Of a stretch of 64,000 nucleotides of DNA, positions 33,866 to 42,857 are shown piece after piece. A program made the translations under genes and the position numbers. Origin of the DNA: Chitinophaga cymbidii (GTDB taxonomy: Bacteria; Bacteroidota; Bacteroidia; Chitinophagales; Chitinophagaceae). The stretch is taken from the NCBI RefSeq assembly GCF_007992715.1, contig NZ_BKAU01000005.1:951019-1015018 (forward strand). The letters run 5' to 3'. A model generated the notes under the pieces. It searched no databases and was not told the DNA's origin. It saw only the letters and a list, made by a program, of their open reading frames with translations. Numbering within the stretch: position 1 is the first letter of the stretch; every line of letters starts with the position of its first letter.

Positions 33866-34873
33866 TTATTCATCCACCACCAACACCGCTATCCGCCCTT
33901 TGCTTCCCGCTAGAAAGATCTTCGTACCCTTTTTCGCTTTCCGCGCCACATGAAACCCTTCATCGCTTACCGGAACCCAATGCTCACCGCCATCTTCCGA
34001 AATGTCCGTGCCGGTGGGGCCGGTCGCCACCAGCCGCCTGCCATCGAGATACTCCACAGCAGAGCGGTAACCGCGGGGCGCAACCACCGGGCGTTTCCAG
34101 CTACGGCCGCCATCACGGGTCAGCACACAATTACCTTCGGTATTTTTCATATCGATGTAATCTCCGCCCACCGCCACGCCTTGCCGGCTATTGAGAAACG
34201 CCATCGAGAAAATGCCTTTGCTGGGCGCGCCCTGCGCTGCCGGAATGGTAAAGTCCGACCAGGAAGCGCCGTTGTAGCGGAATAGCCGGCTCACGCCGCC
34301 GCCGCTGCAGATAAAGAACGATGTAGCGTCCGTCATCCGGATGGTGGTGCCGCTGGCCGCAAAGCTCGCTTCGCCTTCCTTTGCCGCCGGGCCTTCCAGG
34401 GCCGACCAGGTTTCCCCGCCGTCCGAAGTCCGCAGCACAGTGAAAATACCATCGATCGGGTCCCCGATGATTACCCCTTTTTGGTGATCCCGGAAATCCA
34501 TCCCGTCCAGGAAAATCCCTTTCGTATCATTATAATATACCTGTTTCCAGTTTTGCCCGCCATCCGTTGTCCGGTAGATCCTCGCCGGTTCCGCGATGCC
34601 CATGATCACCGCTACGTCCGCGCTGAAAGCCTCAATGTCCCGGAAGTCGCAGCTGTCGCAACCCGCCACCGTATACCACTCCCAATGCCGCCCGCCGTCC
34701 GTGCTTCTGCCCACCTTGCCTTCCGTGCCGGAGATCCATATCACCGAATCACTCACTGCGCTCAAACCCCTGATGCTGGATACCGGCGCCGTTGCCAGCG
34801 GTTGCAGGCGGTACTGCTGCGCTTGAAGCGTAAGGGCGCACAGCAATAAGTAAGATGTTAAAAAAACTTTCAT
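33866..34873 (-). CDS. Secreted BNR/Ycf48-like beta-propeller protein
   Basis: 335 residues with a signal peptide (MKVFLTSYLLLCALTLQAQQ). Repeated Asp-box motifs of the form STDGGRHW, TTDGGQNW, TSDGGETW, TRDGGRSW and SEDGGEHW mark a BNR/sialidase-like or Ycf48-like propeller of about five to seven blades. Proteins of this kind in Bacteroidota are annotated as photosystem-assembly-like or oxidoreductase-like by similarity, but no catalytic residues are visible. The ATG at 34873 starts the signal peptide; upstream in-frame codons are less likely. It is divergent from the propeller-type sensor kinase. Confidence 0.78.
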   Translation of the reverse strand: MKVFLTSYLLLCALTLQAQQYRLQPLATAPVSSIRGLSAVSDSVIWISGTEGKVGRSTDGGRHWEWYTVAGCDSCDFRDIEAFSADVAVIMGIAEPARIYRTTDGGQNWKQVYYNDTKGIFLDGMDFRDHQKGVIIGDPIDGIFTVLRTSDGGETWSALEGPAAKEGEASFAASGTTIRMTDATSFFICSGGGVSRLFRYNGASWSDFTIPAAQGAPSKGIFSMAFLNSRQGVAVGGDYIDMKNTEGNCVLTRDGGRSWKRPVVAPRGYRSAVEYLDGRRLVATGPTGTDISEDGGEHWVPVSDEGFHVARKAKKGTKIFLAGSKGRIAVLVVDE

Positions 34874-34943
34874 ATTTCGTGCGATTTGAAGCAATAATAA
34901 ATAAGAAAAATACAAAATCATTTAAAAGTGTAAGTTAGAATGA

Positions 34944-34951
34944 TATATTTG
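34944..34951 (+). promoter_or_regulatory. -7 box of the sensor kinase gene
   Basis: TATATTTG fits TAnnTTTG and lies 37 bp upstream of the ATG at 34989, in the short divergent region with the BNR-repeat gene. Confidence 0.45.
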
Positions 34952-34988
34952 CATCAACTGCAACCCTGCAAAACCATTTAACAGCTTG

Positions 34989-37900
34989 ATGCGTCCACTA
35001 AGTCAGATAGGCATCTTCTTCATCCTATGGTCTCTCGCCATTACCCGGTCTGCTTCCGCCCAGGAGCGGAGTTATAATTTCGATTCCTATGATGTGGACA
35101 AAGGACTTTCTCAAAGCAGCATCTACAGCCTGATACAGGACGAAGAAGGCTTTCTCTGGATCTCCACTTTCGATGGCGTGAACCGGTTCGACGGCTACGT
35201 GTTCAACGAATACCGCCAGATACCAAGCCCCAACCGGTCCGATTCAAAACCCGTTGAGCGCATCGTATACAGTTCCGCATCGCAGCAGGGCCGCGCGGTG
35301 GTCAAGAGCTTCGGGCTGCATGGCGGAAGGGATTACACTTTTTACAAGAACCGCCGCAAACAGCTGCTAGTGGTGCATAACATGGGCATCAGCGCTTACG
35401 GCCAGTACAAGAATACGTTCCGGCATGTTTTCAGGGATACCACCTATGTCAATGAAGAGGAGCGGGACTTCGTGCAGAAATTCCATGTGCTCGGGGAAGA
35501 CGACGCCACGCAGACCCTCTGGCTGTGGCGCCCGATGAAAGGCTTGTACGTGCTCGACAATATCACCTTCCAGCTGAAAAAGATCATCCTCTACCCGCCG
35601 GATTTTGTGCGGCGCAAGATGCGCCCCGCCACGGTAGTGAAACAGGGAGATCATATCTGGATGGCCTTTGAGCGGGAGCAGCTGGTGAAAATGGACATCC
35701 ACACCGCCCGCCTCACCACTTACTGCCTGCCCACGCTCGGAAAAGATCCCGTGATCAAGCGGCTCGGCCGCGATTCCCTGCTGCTGGCCAGCGAAGGGCA
35801 TATCAGCATCTTCGATACAAAAAGAAATAGCTATACCGATCTGCCGGTGCAATTATATAATGAGCTGAACGAGAACTTCGTTCCGTCCGTCATTGAGCTG
35901 GACGACCGCGGCAATGCCTGGATAGGAGGGAACAACGGCGTGGTGGTGTACAGCCTGCACAACCACGAGATCATCAACCACATCGTCAGCTTCAACACCT
36001 TCGAAAACAACTCCCACAACCGCGTGATCTCCCTCTACCGCGATGCGGCGGACAACATGTGGGTGGGCACGGACGGCGACGGGCTGAAAAAATATTCACC
36101 CAACAAAAAAGTGTTCTCCTTATACCGCTCGCCCCGCATCACGCATAATATCGTGAAAGCCGTTTACAAGCATGATGACGGCCGGCTGTACGTGGGCTTG
36201 TGGCAGGACGGGCTGGACATCTACGAAAAAGGCGGGCGCTTCCTGAAGAAGATCTCCAACGTGGAATTCCCCGGGCTTTTCCCCAGCAACAGCCTGCACA
36301 GCATTTGCCGGGAAGATTACGGCTCGCTGTGGTTCCACTTCAAGGGTGGCGGCATTGGCCTGTTCAACGTGGAAACCGAGCGTTACCGCGACCTGACGCA
36401 GAACGTAAAAGCGCTCGGCCTGCCCGCGCAGGATGATGAATTTCCTTTTGTCAGCAAGCGCCCCAACGGCGAAACGTACTTCAACTACGGCGAATACCTG
36501 CTGATGTTCTCGGATGCGGATAATGGTTACAAAGCCGCCATCGTACGGCATTTTCCCGGAGAAAACCTCACCTGCTTCTACGAAGACTTCTGGGGCAATC
36601 AATATGTAGGCACCAAGGCCGGGCTGTACGGCCGCGCCGCGGAAACCAGCACCTGGGAAAAGATCCCGCTGCCGCCGAAAGGAGTGGAAGTGAAATCCAT
36701 CAACAAAAATGCACACAAGCAGCTGCTCGTAGCCACTACAAAAGGCTTGCTGATACTGAACGAGAAATATGACGTGGTCCGGCATTATAACAGCTACGAT
36801 TACACGGGAATGGTCAACGACTACGTGTATGCCGTGTTGTTAGATGACAAGGACGGCATCTGGGTCAGCCACAACAAAGGCATCACGCAGATCAAGCAGA
36901 ATTCGGACAACCTCGTTACTTACAACGTGGAAGACGGCTTGCAGTCCAACGAATTCAACACCGGCGCCTATTTCAAGTCAATGGACGGAGAGCTGTTCTT
37001 CGGCGGCATCCGGGGCGTAACCGGTTTTTATCCCCGCAACTTCAGGAACAATCCGTACACGCCCAAAGTGGTCATCAAGCGCCTGGAAGTGCTGGACCGC
37101 CCTTATCAGTCAGACACCGCCATTTCACTGCTGCATAAAGTGGAGCTGCCTTACAACCAGAATACCATCGCCATCGAATATGTGCCGCTGGAATTTACCA
37201 ACCCGCTGAAGAATAAAGTGCAGTACATGCTGGAAGGCGCGGATGAAGACTGGCTGCAGGCCGGGAACCAGACGGTAGCGCGGTATACCAACCTGCCACC
37301 GGGCAATTATATCTTCAAGGTCAAGGCGTGTAATAATGACGAGGTCTGGAATACGGTGCCCGTCACCCTGGAAATAGTGATCAAAATTCCGTTCTGGCAA
37401 TCCCTGTGGTTCAGGTTCCTGCTGCTGTTGCTGGTGTTGGGCATTGCGTACTATTTCTCCGCGCTGTACCTGGATTACAAGATCCGTAACGAAAAGCTCA
37501 AGCTGGAAAAGGAACAGGCGGTAGACCAGGAACGGGCGCGCATATCCAGCGATATGCACGACGACCTCGGGTCCGGCCTCTCCACCATACGGCTGTTAAG
37601 CGAGATCGCCAAGCGTAAGATCAAGGATGCGGGGCAGACCAAGGAAATAGAAAGAATATCCGAAGCCGCCGGCGAGCTGGTGGACAAAATGAGCGAGATC
37701 ATCTGGGCCATGAACTCCTCCAACGATTCCCTCGCTAACCTCATCGCCTATATGAGAAGTTTTGCCGCGGATTTCCTGGAACATGCCCGCATCCAGCACC
37801 ATTTCATCATCCCCGAAAATATTCCCAACGTGAAGCTCAGCGGTGGGGCAAGGCGGCATATTTACCTTGCTGTCAAGGAATCGCTGCATAATGTGGTGAA

Positions 37901-38117
37901 ACATTCACAGGCAACAGAAGTGATCATTGAAGTAAAAGTCTATAAAAATATGACCATCATGATCAAGGATAATGGCAAAGGTTTTGATCCCGAAAAGGTA
38001 CGTCTGTTCGGCAACGGGCTCAAAAACATCGAGAAGAGAATGCAGCAGGTGGGTGGTCAGGTAGACATCATCTCCCAAAATGGTACAACAGTTTTCCTAG
38101 ATATCCCGTTAAATTGA
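34989..38117 (+). CDS. Two-component-regulator-propeller sensor histidine kinase
   Basis: 1042 residues. A signal peptide is followed by a large periplasmic double-propeller region of Reg_prop repeats (for example DEEGFLWISTFDGVNRFDGY, DNMWVGTDGDGLKKYSPN, DGIWVSHNKGITQI), a Y_Y_Y domain (about residues 690-780), one transmembrane helix near residues 797-815, a coiled coil, then a HisKA_3 domain with the phosphoacceptor H857 in SSDMHDDLGSGL and a HATPase domain ending GNGLKNIEKRM. This is the periplasmic half of a HTCS-like sensor, but the kinase is of the NarX/LiaS type and works with the separate NarL-type regulator that follows. The ligand is unknown, perhaps a glycan fragment. Confidence 0.9.
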   Translation: MRPLSQIGIFFILWSLAITRSASAQERSYNFDSYDVDKGLSQSSIYSLIQDEEGFLWISTFDGVNRFDGYVFNEYRQIPSPNRSDSKPVERIVYSSASQQGRAVVKSFGLHGGRDYTFYKNRRKQLLVVHNMGISAYGQYKNTFRHVFRDTTYVNEEERDFVQKFHVLGEDDATQTLWLWRPMKGLYVLDNITFQLKKIILYPPDFVRRKMRPATVVKQGDHIWMAFEREQLVKMDIHTARLTTYCLPTLGKDPVIKRLGRDSLLLASEGHISIFDTKRNSYTDLPVQLYNELNENFVPSVIELDDRGNAWIGGNNGVVVYSLHNHEIINHIVSFNTFENNSHNRVISLYRDAADNMWVGTDGDGLKKYSPNKKVFSLYRSPRITHNIVKAVYKHDDGRLYVGLWQDGLDIYEKGGRFLKKISNVEFPGLFPSNSLHSICREDYGSLWFHFKGGGIGLFNVETERYRDLTQNVKALGLPAQDDEFPFVSKRPNGETYFNYGEYLLMFSDADNGYKAAIVRHFPGENLTCFYEDFWGNQYVGTKAGLYGRAAETSTWEKIPLPPKGVEVKSINKNAHKQLLVATTKGLLILNEKYDVVRHYNSYDYTGMVNDYVYAVLLDDKDGIWVSHNKGITQIKQNSDNLVTYNVEDGLQSNEFNTGAYFKSMDGELFFGGIRGVTGFYPRNFRNNPYTPKVVIKRLEVLDRPYQSDTAISLLHKVELPYNQNTIAIEYVPLEFTNPLKNKVQYMLEGADEDWLQAGNQTVARYTNLPPGNYIFKVKACNNDEVWNTVPVTLEIVIKIPFWQSLWFRFLLLLLVLGIAYYFSALYLDYKIRNEKLKLEKEQAVDQERARISSDMHDDLGSGLSTIRLLSEIAKRKIKDAGQTKEIERISEAAGELVDKMSEIIWAMNSSNDSLANLIAYMRSFAADFLEHARIQHHFIIPENIPNVKLSGGARRHIYLAVKESLHNVVKHSQATEVIIEVKVYKNMTIMIKDNGKGFDPEKVRLFGNGLKNIEKRMQQVGGQVDIISQNGTTVFLDIPLN

Positions 38118-38201
38118 CCTAATTTTGAAATTCATAACATCTATGTGTGATGATATTAAACTCAAATGATGGTATATTCGAAAAAAAAGCTGCAAAATAA
38201 C

Positions 38202-38831
38202 ATGGATATCATCTCTGTGGCTATTGTTGAAGACAATCATGACATACGGTCTGCCATGGAGCTGCTGATCAACGGGTCAGAAGGTTATGCATGTATTGGC
38301 GCTTTCAACAATGCGGAAACTGCATTGGAAAAGATTCCCCAGTTGTTACCCAACGTGGTGCTGATGGATTTTAACCTGCCGGGCATGAATGGCATTGAAT
38401 GTATTACGCGCTTGAAAGCGGAATTTCCTGATATGCAATTCATGATGCTGACAGTGTATGAAGATGACGACAAGATCTTTATGGCACTGGAAGCCGGCGC
38501 GAGCGGGTACATTCTGAAAAAGACCTCTCCCGGCGACCTGCTGGACGCCATCCGTGAGCTGCACGACGGCGGCTCTCCCATGAGCTCCCAGATCGCCAGA
38601 AGGGTAGTGGCCTACTTCCAGAAACAGGCAAAACCCAATCCCGCGCTGGAAGCGCTGACCTCCCGTGAAAAGGAGATCCTCGACCAGCTGTCTAAAGGCT
38701 TCCTCTACAAAGAGATCGCCGGCAACCTCTTCATCAGCATAGAAACCGTGCGCCGCCACGTGCACAACATCTACGAAAAACTGCATGTACGCAGCCGCAC
38801 GGATGCGGTGAACAAATATTTCAATCGTTAA
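38202..38831 (+). CDS. NarL/LuxR-family response regulator
   Basis: 209 residues from the ATG at 38202. The receiver domain carries the phospho-acceptor D56 in VLMDFNLPGMNG and the conserved Lys in ILKKTSPG, and the C-terminal LuxR helix-turn-helix reads LTSREKEILDQLSKGFLYKEIA, then SIETVRRHVHNIYEKLHVRSRTDAV. It is the cognate partner of the upstream HisKA_3 kinase, about 85 bp away. An in-frame ATG at 38166 would add twelve residues; the later start gives the standard beginning MDIISVAIVEDN. A hairpin terminator follows. Confidence 0.92.
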   Translation: MDIISVAIVEDNHDIRSAMELLINGSEGYACIGAFNNAETALEKIPQLLPNVVLMDFNLPGMNGIECITRLKAEFPDMQFMMLTVYEDDDKIFMALEAGASGYILKKTSPGDLLDAIRELHDGGSPMSSQIARRVVAYFQKQAKPNPALEALTSREKEILDQLSKGFLYKEIAGNLFISIETVRRHVHNIYEKLHVRSRTDAVNKYFNR

Positions 38832-38847
38832 GTTTGTTTATATGGAG

Positions 38848-38880
38848 AAGAGGAGCTGCAAATTGCAGTTCCTCTTTTTT
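38848..38880 (+). terminator. Terminator after the response regulator gene
   Basis: A long stem (38848-38859 with 38865-38876, one wobble) is followed by TTTTTT, 16 bp past the stop codon. Confidence 0.75.
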
Positions 38881-38948
38881 TATGTCCACGGCAAAGCACC
38901 CAAACAGGCGCGCCCGGAAACCCCATGTCCGCACCTTTAGCACCGGAA

Positions 38949-38979
38949 CAAAAAAAGATCCGCCCGGGAGGGACGGATC
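38949..38979 (-). terminator. Terminator of the two micro-peptide genes
   Basis: GATCCG at 38957-38962 pairs with CGGATC at 38974-38979, and the C/G bases inside extend the stem imperfectly. On the minus strand it is followed by a TTTTTTT run. It lies 48 bp after the stop of the 37-aa peptide gene, which supports real leftward transcription there. Confidence 0.65.
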
Positions 38980-39027
38980 AAAATCGGTTGTGCTCCGGTG
39001 TGCCTTGCACCGGGGATGCCAGCATTG

Positions 39028-39141
39028 TTATTGCGCTGTGCGGACACTCGCCTTTTGCATATGCTTGCGGGCAAAGTGCGCGATCAGTACAATAGATGCA
39101 ATACAAAGGCATGCCAGTTTAAATAATAAGCCGGTTTTCAT
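39028..39141 (-). CDS. 37-aa single-span membrane peptide
   Basis: Starts MKTGLLFK and continues with a hydrophobic span (LACLCIASIVLIAHFA, residues 9-24) and a basic tail ending KHMQKASVRTAQ. One membrane helix with positive charges on both sides. It has its own downstream hairpin with a T run on this strand and lies 69 bp after the 51-aa peptide gene, so the two may form a small operon. Both share an AAAACCTTAA stretch shortly before their start codons. No family recognised. Confidence 0.5.
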   Translation of the reverse strand: MKTGLLFKLACLCIASIVLIAHFARKHMQKASVRTAQ

Positions 39142-39210
39142 AGGTATAGGGATTTATTTAAGGTTTTCAGATAGTTTTTCAATAGTTGATACAATAAAAA
39201 TGGAAAATCC

Positions 39211-39366
39211 TCAACGCATCATTTGCCAGGAGTCAAATTTCTGTACAAGACGGATGCAGAGGTCTTTGAAACGGTACATGCTCTTTTGCTCCTGCCTTAC
39301 CAGCAGGCTTACGATGATCGCTACGATCAGAACAGCAATGACCAGTGTAAAGAACAACGTTTTCAT
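39211..39366 (-). CDS. 51-aa single-span membrane peptide
   Basis: Starts MKTLFFTLVIAVLIVAII, a strongly hydrophobic N-terminal helix (residues 4-23), then a charged amphipathic tail with RQEQKSMYRFKDLC and ending in KFDSWQMMR. It resembles the 39-aa and 37-aa peptides elsewhere in the window in plan though not clearly in sequence. The gene lies in the gap before parE on the opposite strand. The A/T-rich 250 bp upstream probably contains its promoter and that of parE. Function unknown. Confidence 0.5.
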   Translation of the reverse strand: MKTLFFTLVIAVLIVAIIVSLLVRQEQKSMYRFKDLCIRLVQKFDSWQMMR

Positions 39367-39578
39367 AGATTAAGGTTTTTCGTAGTTCGTAAATCAAACT
39401 GCTGTAAATATAGATAATTAAGTTATATAAAATAATATTTGAATAAAAATTTGTTAAATAGATGTTTATGTTTTCATGTGTAAGCCATTTAAAATGTGAA
39501 TTTGCATGTTCAAACATTTCATTTTCAATAATATAAGTATGGTGCATAAAATCTACTTGGGATATTGTTCTAATCCTT

Positions 39579-39586
39579 TATTTTTG
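39579..39586 (+). promoter_or_regulatory. -7 box of the parE operon
   Basis: TATTTTTG fits TAnnTTTG and lies 79 bp upstream of the parE ATG at 39666. The upstream sequence is very A/T rich. Confidence 0.45.
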
Positions 39587-39665
39587 CCAACGACCGGGTT
39601 TTGCTAAAAGATTTAGTAAGTTGCAGGCCCAAAGGTTTCAACATCAAGTGATTAACAGAAAGACT

Positions 39666-41564
39666 ATGGCAGATAACAAAGACCTTTTCAATGCCTATAC
39701 CGAGGATTCCATACGGTCGCTGGACTGGCGGGAGCACATCCGGCTGCGCCCCGGTATGTACATTGGCAAGCTCGGGGATGGCAGCAGCATGGACGATGGC
39801 ATCTACATACTGATCAAGGAAGTGGTGGATAACTGTATTGACGAGCACATGATGGGCTTCGGCAAGCAGATTGACATCAAGGTGTCCGAGCACAGCGTGA
39901 CGGTGCGTGATTTCGGTCGCGGTATTCCCCTGGGCAAGGTGGTGGACGTGGTGAGCAAGATCAATACCGGCGCGAAATATGACAGTAAAGCCTTTCAGAA
40001 ATCCGTGGGATTGAATGGTGTGGGTACCAAAGCAGTGAACGCGCTTTCCAGCTATTTCAAAGTAAGCTCCTTCCGCGAAGGCAAGGCCAAGGTGGCCGAG
40101 TTTGAGCGGGGAATACTCATAAAGGAACATAAAGAAGCCCCCACCACCGAAGGCAATGGCACACTGGTGACCTTCACGCCCGACGATACCGTTTTCAAAA
40201 ACTATCATTATATCCCCGATTTCCTGGAAAACCAGATATGGAACTACTGTTTCCTGAACGCGGGGCTCACGGTCAACTTCAACGGACAGAAATATTTATC
40301 CAAAAACGGCCTGCTGGACCTTTTGCAGCGCAAAACAAATCCTGACGATCTGCGCTACCCGATCATCCACCTTCGCGGAGAAGACATTGAAGTGGCGATC
40401 ACCCATGAAAATCAATACGGAGAAGAATATTATTCCTTCGTAAACGGTCAGCATACGACCCAGGGCGGCACGCATCTCGCGGCATTCCGCGAAGCATTCG
40501 TGAAAACCGTCCGCGATTTTTACAAAAAGGATTACGACGCCACGGATATCCGCGCTTCCATCTGCGCCGCCATTGCCGTGCGCGTGCAGGAGCCGGTGTT
40601 CGAAAGCCAGACCAAGACCAAGCTCGGTTCCCTCGCCGTGGCGGAAGGCGGCCAGTCCATGAAAGCCTTTGTGCTGGAATTCCTGTCCAAACAGCTGGAT
40701 GATTACCTGCACAAGAACAGCGCCGTTGCCGATGCCCTGAAGAAACGCATCGAGCAGAGTGAAAGAGAAAGAAAAGAACTGGCCGGCATCAAGAAGCTCG
40801 CCAATGAAAGAGCCAAAAAAGCCAATCTTCATAATAAAAAGCTGCGCGACTGCCGCGTTCACCTGAACGAAGAGTACACCGGCAAGGCAAAAGAAGAAAT
40901 GGGCAGCCGGCAGAAAGAAACCACCATCTTTATTACCGAAGGCGATTCCGCGAGCGGCTCCATCACAAAATCCCGCAACGTGGAAACCCAGGCCGTATTC
41001 AGTCTCCGCGGTAAGCCGCTGAACTGCTACGGGCTGACCAAAAAAGTGGTGTATGAAAATGAAGAGTTCAACCTCCTGCAGCATGCGCTGAACATAGAAG
41101 AAGGGCTGGAAGGGCTGCGGTACAATAATATTGTCATCGCCACCGATGCGGACGTAGACGGCATGCACATCCGCCTGCTCATGCTCACCTTCTTCCTGCA
41201 GTTCTTCCCCGACCTGGTGAAGAACGGCCACGTGTACATCCTGGAAACGCCGCTGTTCCGCGTGCGCAACAAGCAGCAGACCATCTACTGCTACAGTGAA
41301 GAGGAAAAGCAGAAAGCTGTGAGAAAACTCGGCGGAAAACCGGAGATCACCCGCTTTAAAGGGCTGGGCGAAATATCCCCCGAAGAGTTCGGTCAGTTCA
41401 TTGGCGATGATATGCGCAAGGCGCCGATCATTCCTTCGCAGGACATGCCGGTAGCCAAGATACTGGAATACTACATGGGCAAGAACACGCAGCAGCGGCA
41501 GGACTTCATCATCAACAACCTCCGGTATGAAAAGGATCTGACGGAAGCCGAGGTTGAAAATTAA
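39666..41564 (+). CDS. parE: DNA topoisomerase IV subunit B (type IIA topoisomerase ATPase subunit)
   Basis: 632 residues, short as usual for ParE. The GHKL ATPase domain contains EVVDNCIDEH, DFGRGIPLG and KSVGLNGVGTKAVNALS, and the Toprim domain has TEGDSASGS and ATDADVDGMHIRLLML. Opening residues YTEDSIRSLDWREHIRLRPGMYIGKLGD are those of Bacteroidota ParE rather than GyrB. With ParC it decatenates replicated chromosomes. The partner subunit A gene lies two genes downstream in the same operon. The ATG at 39666 is chosen over an upstream in-frame codon. Confidence 0.9.
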   Translation: MADNKDLFNAYTEDSIRSLDWREHIRLRPGMYIGKLGDGSSMDDGIYILIKEVVDNCIDEHMMGFGKQIDIKVSEHSVTVRDFGRGIPLGKVVDVVSKINTGAKYDSKAFQKSVGLNGVGTKAVNALSSYFKVSSFREGKAKVAEFERGILIKEHKEAPTTEGNGTLVTFTPDDTVFKNYHYIPDFLENQIWNYCFLNAGLTVNFNGQKYLSKNGLLDLLQRKTNPDDLRYPIIHLRGEDIEVAITHENQYGEEYYSFVNGQHTTQGGTHLAAFREAFVKTVRDFYKKDYDATDIRASICAAIAVRVQEPVFESQTKTKLGSLAVAEGGQSMKAFVLEFLSKQLDDYLHKNSAVADALKKRIEQSERERKELAGIKKLANERAKKANLHNKKLRDCRVHLNEEYTGKAKEEMGSRQKETTIFITEGDSASGSITKSRNVETQAVFSLRGKPLNCYGLTKKVVYENEEFNLLQHALNIEEGLEGLRYNNIVIATDADVDGMHIRLLMLTFFLQFFPDLVKNGHVYILETPLFRVRNKQQTIYCYSEEEKQKAVRKLGGKPEITRFKGLGEISPEEFGQFIGDDMRKAPIIPSQDMPVAKILEYYMGKNTQQRQDFIINNLRYEKDLTEAEVEN

Positions 41565-41582
41565 AAATGGCGATCAATTTAT

Positions 41583-42434
41583 ATGATATTACATATTGTA
41601 TTCGGACAATCATCCGTAGCTAACCTCAAAGCTGCATTTGAGCTGGACCCGCAGCTGGAAGGAGAGATATTGTGTTTTGAAGATGACCTGGCCGTAGGCC
41701 CCCTGTTCATCCTGGACACGCCGGAAGGCCGCAGCGCCCGGCGCAACTGGTGGCATATGCTGCAGGAAGTGCCGCAACCCGTACTGGCGGAAGGCGAGGA
41801 GCCCGCGCCGCCCGAAGATCCGGTGCGCTCCCTGAAAGCAAGGCTGCGCGAGGAAGAAGAGCTGGAAGTGTGGATATGGGCAGGGCAAAATGCCTGCGAC
41901 GTTTGTGGATATTACTGGCTGATCAGCCAGCTGGACCGCTTTTCAGGACGCATCCACCTCATCTATCTCAACAACCTTCCTTTCCTCAACGAAAAGAACG
42001 CGGTATTCTATCCCACCCATCTGCACCAGATATTGCCGAAAGAATTCCTCAAAGCCAAAAAGCTGGCCCGCGAGGTATCCCTGGCGGAGTTTGAGCTGGA
42101 CGGCGAGGAATGGCATCGCATGATGAACGAGAACGCCGGCGTACGCTTGCTGGAAGGCGGTAAGAAGATAAGGGGGGAAGCGGCATCGTATTACGACAAA
42201 GAGCTGCTGCAGCAGCTGACCAAAGAATTTCAGAAAGCGAACAAGGTGATCGGGCAGGTCACCGGCAAACTCAAATATCCAGTAATGGACCAGTACCTTG
42301 CCTGGCGGCTGAAAGAGCTGATCAGGGAAGAAAAAGCGGAAAGCCGGGGAGAACTGAAAACAATGCGCGATTTTGAAGTAAAATTACCCGGCGGCGGCGA
42401 AGAAGAAGCCGCGCCCGCGGAGGAAAATGCATAA
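41583..42434 (+). CDS. DUF1835-family protein
   Basis: 283 residues starting MILHIVFGQSSVANLKAAF with GEILCFEDDLAVGPL, the DUF1835 N-terminal signature, and a helical C-terminal half (about 190-283) with a highly charged acidic end (GGGEEEAAPAEENA). The function of DUF1835 is unknown. It sits 18 bp after parE and 2 bp before the next gene, so it must be co-expressed with topoisomerase IV. A role with DNA is possible but the sequence gives no motif for it. Confidence 0.78.
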   Translation: MILHIVFGQSSVANLKAAFELDPQLEGEILCFEDDLAVGPLFILDTPEGRSARRNWWHMLQEVPQPVLAEGEEPAPPEDPVRSLKARLREEEELEVWIWAGQNACDVCGYYWLISQLDRFSGRIHLIYLNNLPFLNEKNAVFYPTHLHQILPKEFLKAKKLAREVSLAEFELDGEEWHRMMNENAGVRLLEGGKKIRGEAASYYDKELLQQLTKEFQKANKVIGQVTGKLKYPVMDQYLAWRLKELIREEKAESRGELKTMRDFEVKLPGGGEEEAAPAEENA

Positions 42435-42436
42435 TT

Positions 42437-42853
42437 ATGGCAGCGATCATCATCACACCGCTGGAATTGCGCGGATCGGACGAAAGAGGCAGCAACTACG
42501 ACTGGGAAACCTTCCGTACCGGCAATTTCATCCTCTGCTACCGTAACGCTGGCTCCAGCAGCGGGCAGCATTATCACGAAGGGAAAAGCGATTATAAGAA
42601 CCCCGAGATCATGTACCTGCTGAGCGGAAAAGCCGCCATCCACTGGTGCCCGCTGGATGAGGAGCAGCTGCGGACAGATATGATTGAAGCGCCCGCCAGG
42701 ATAGAGATACCCGTGCGTATCTGGCATGAGCTGGAAGCGGTCACCGATTGCGCTTTCATTGAACTGAACACATTGGACGATGTAAAGGCCGATTCGGTGA
42801 GGGTTTGGCGCCATGAACTGAAAGACCGGTTAAACATAAAAACAGGTAATTAA
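42437..42853 (+). CDS. Cupin-like small protein in the parE-parC operon
   Basis: 138 residues. A likely single cupin domain: GQHYHEGKSDYKNPEIMYLLSGKAAIHWCP resembles cupin motif 1 (His, Glu) and the later IPVRIWHELEAVTDCAFIEL resembles motif 2 with a single His. Metal ligands are therefore partly present. It lies 2 bp after the DUF1835 gene and 4 bp before parC. Function unknown; its constant co-transcription with topoisomerase genes would need checking in related genomes. Confidence 0.65.
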   Translation: MAAIIITPLELRGSDERGSNYDWETFRTGNFILCYRNAGSSSGQHYHEGKSDYKNPEIMYLLSGKAAIHWCPLDEEQLRTDMIEAPARIEIPVRIWHELEAVTDCAFIELNTLDDVKADSVRVWRHELKDRLNIKTGN

Positions 42854-42857
42854 CACT

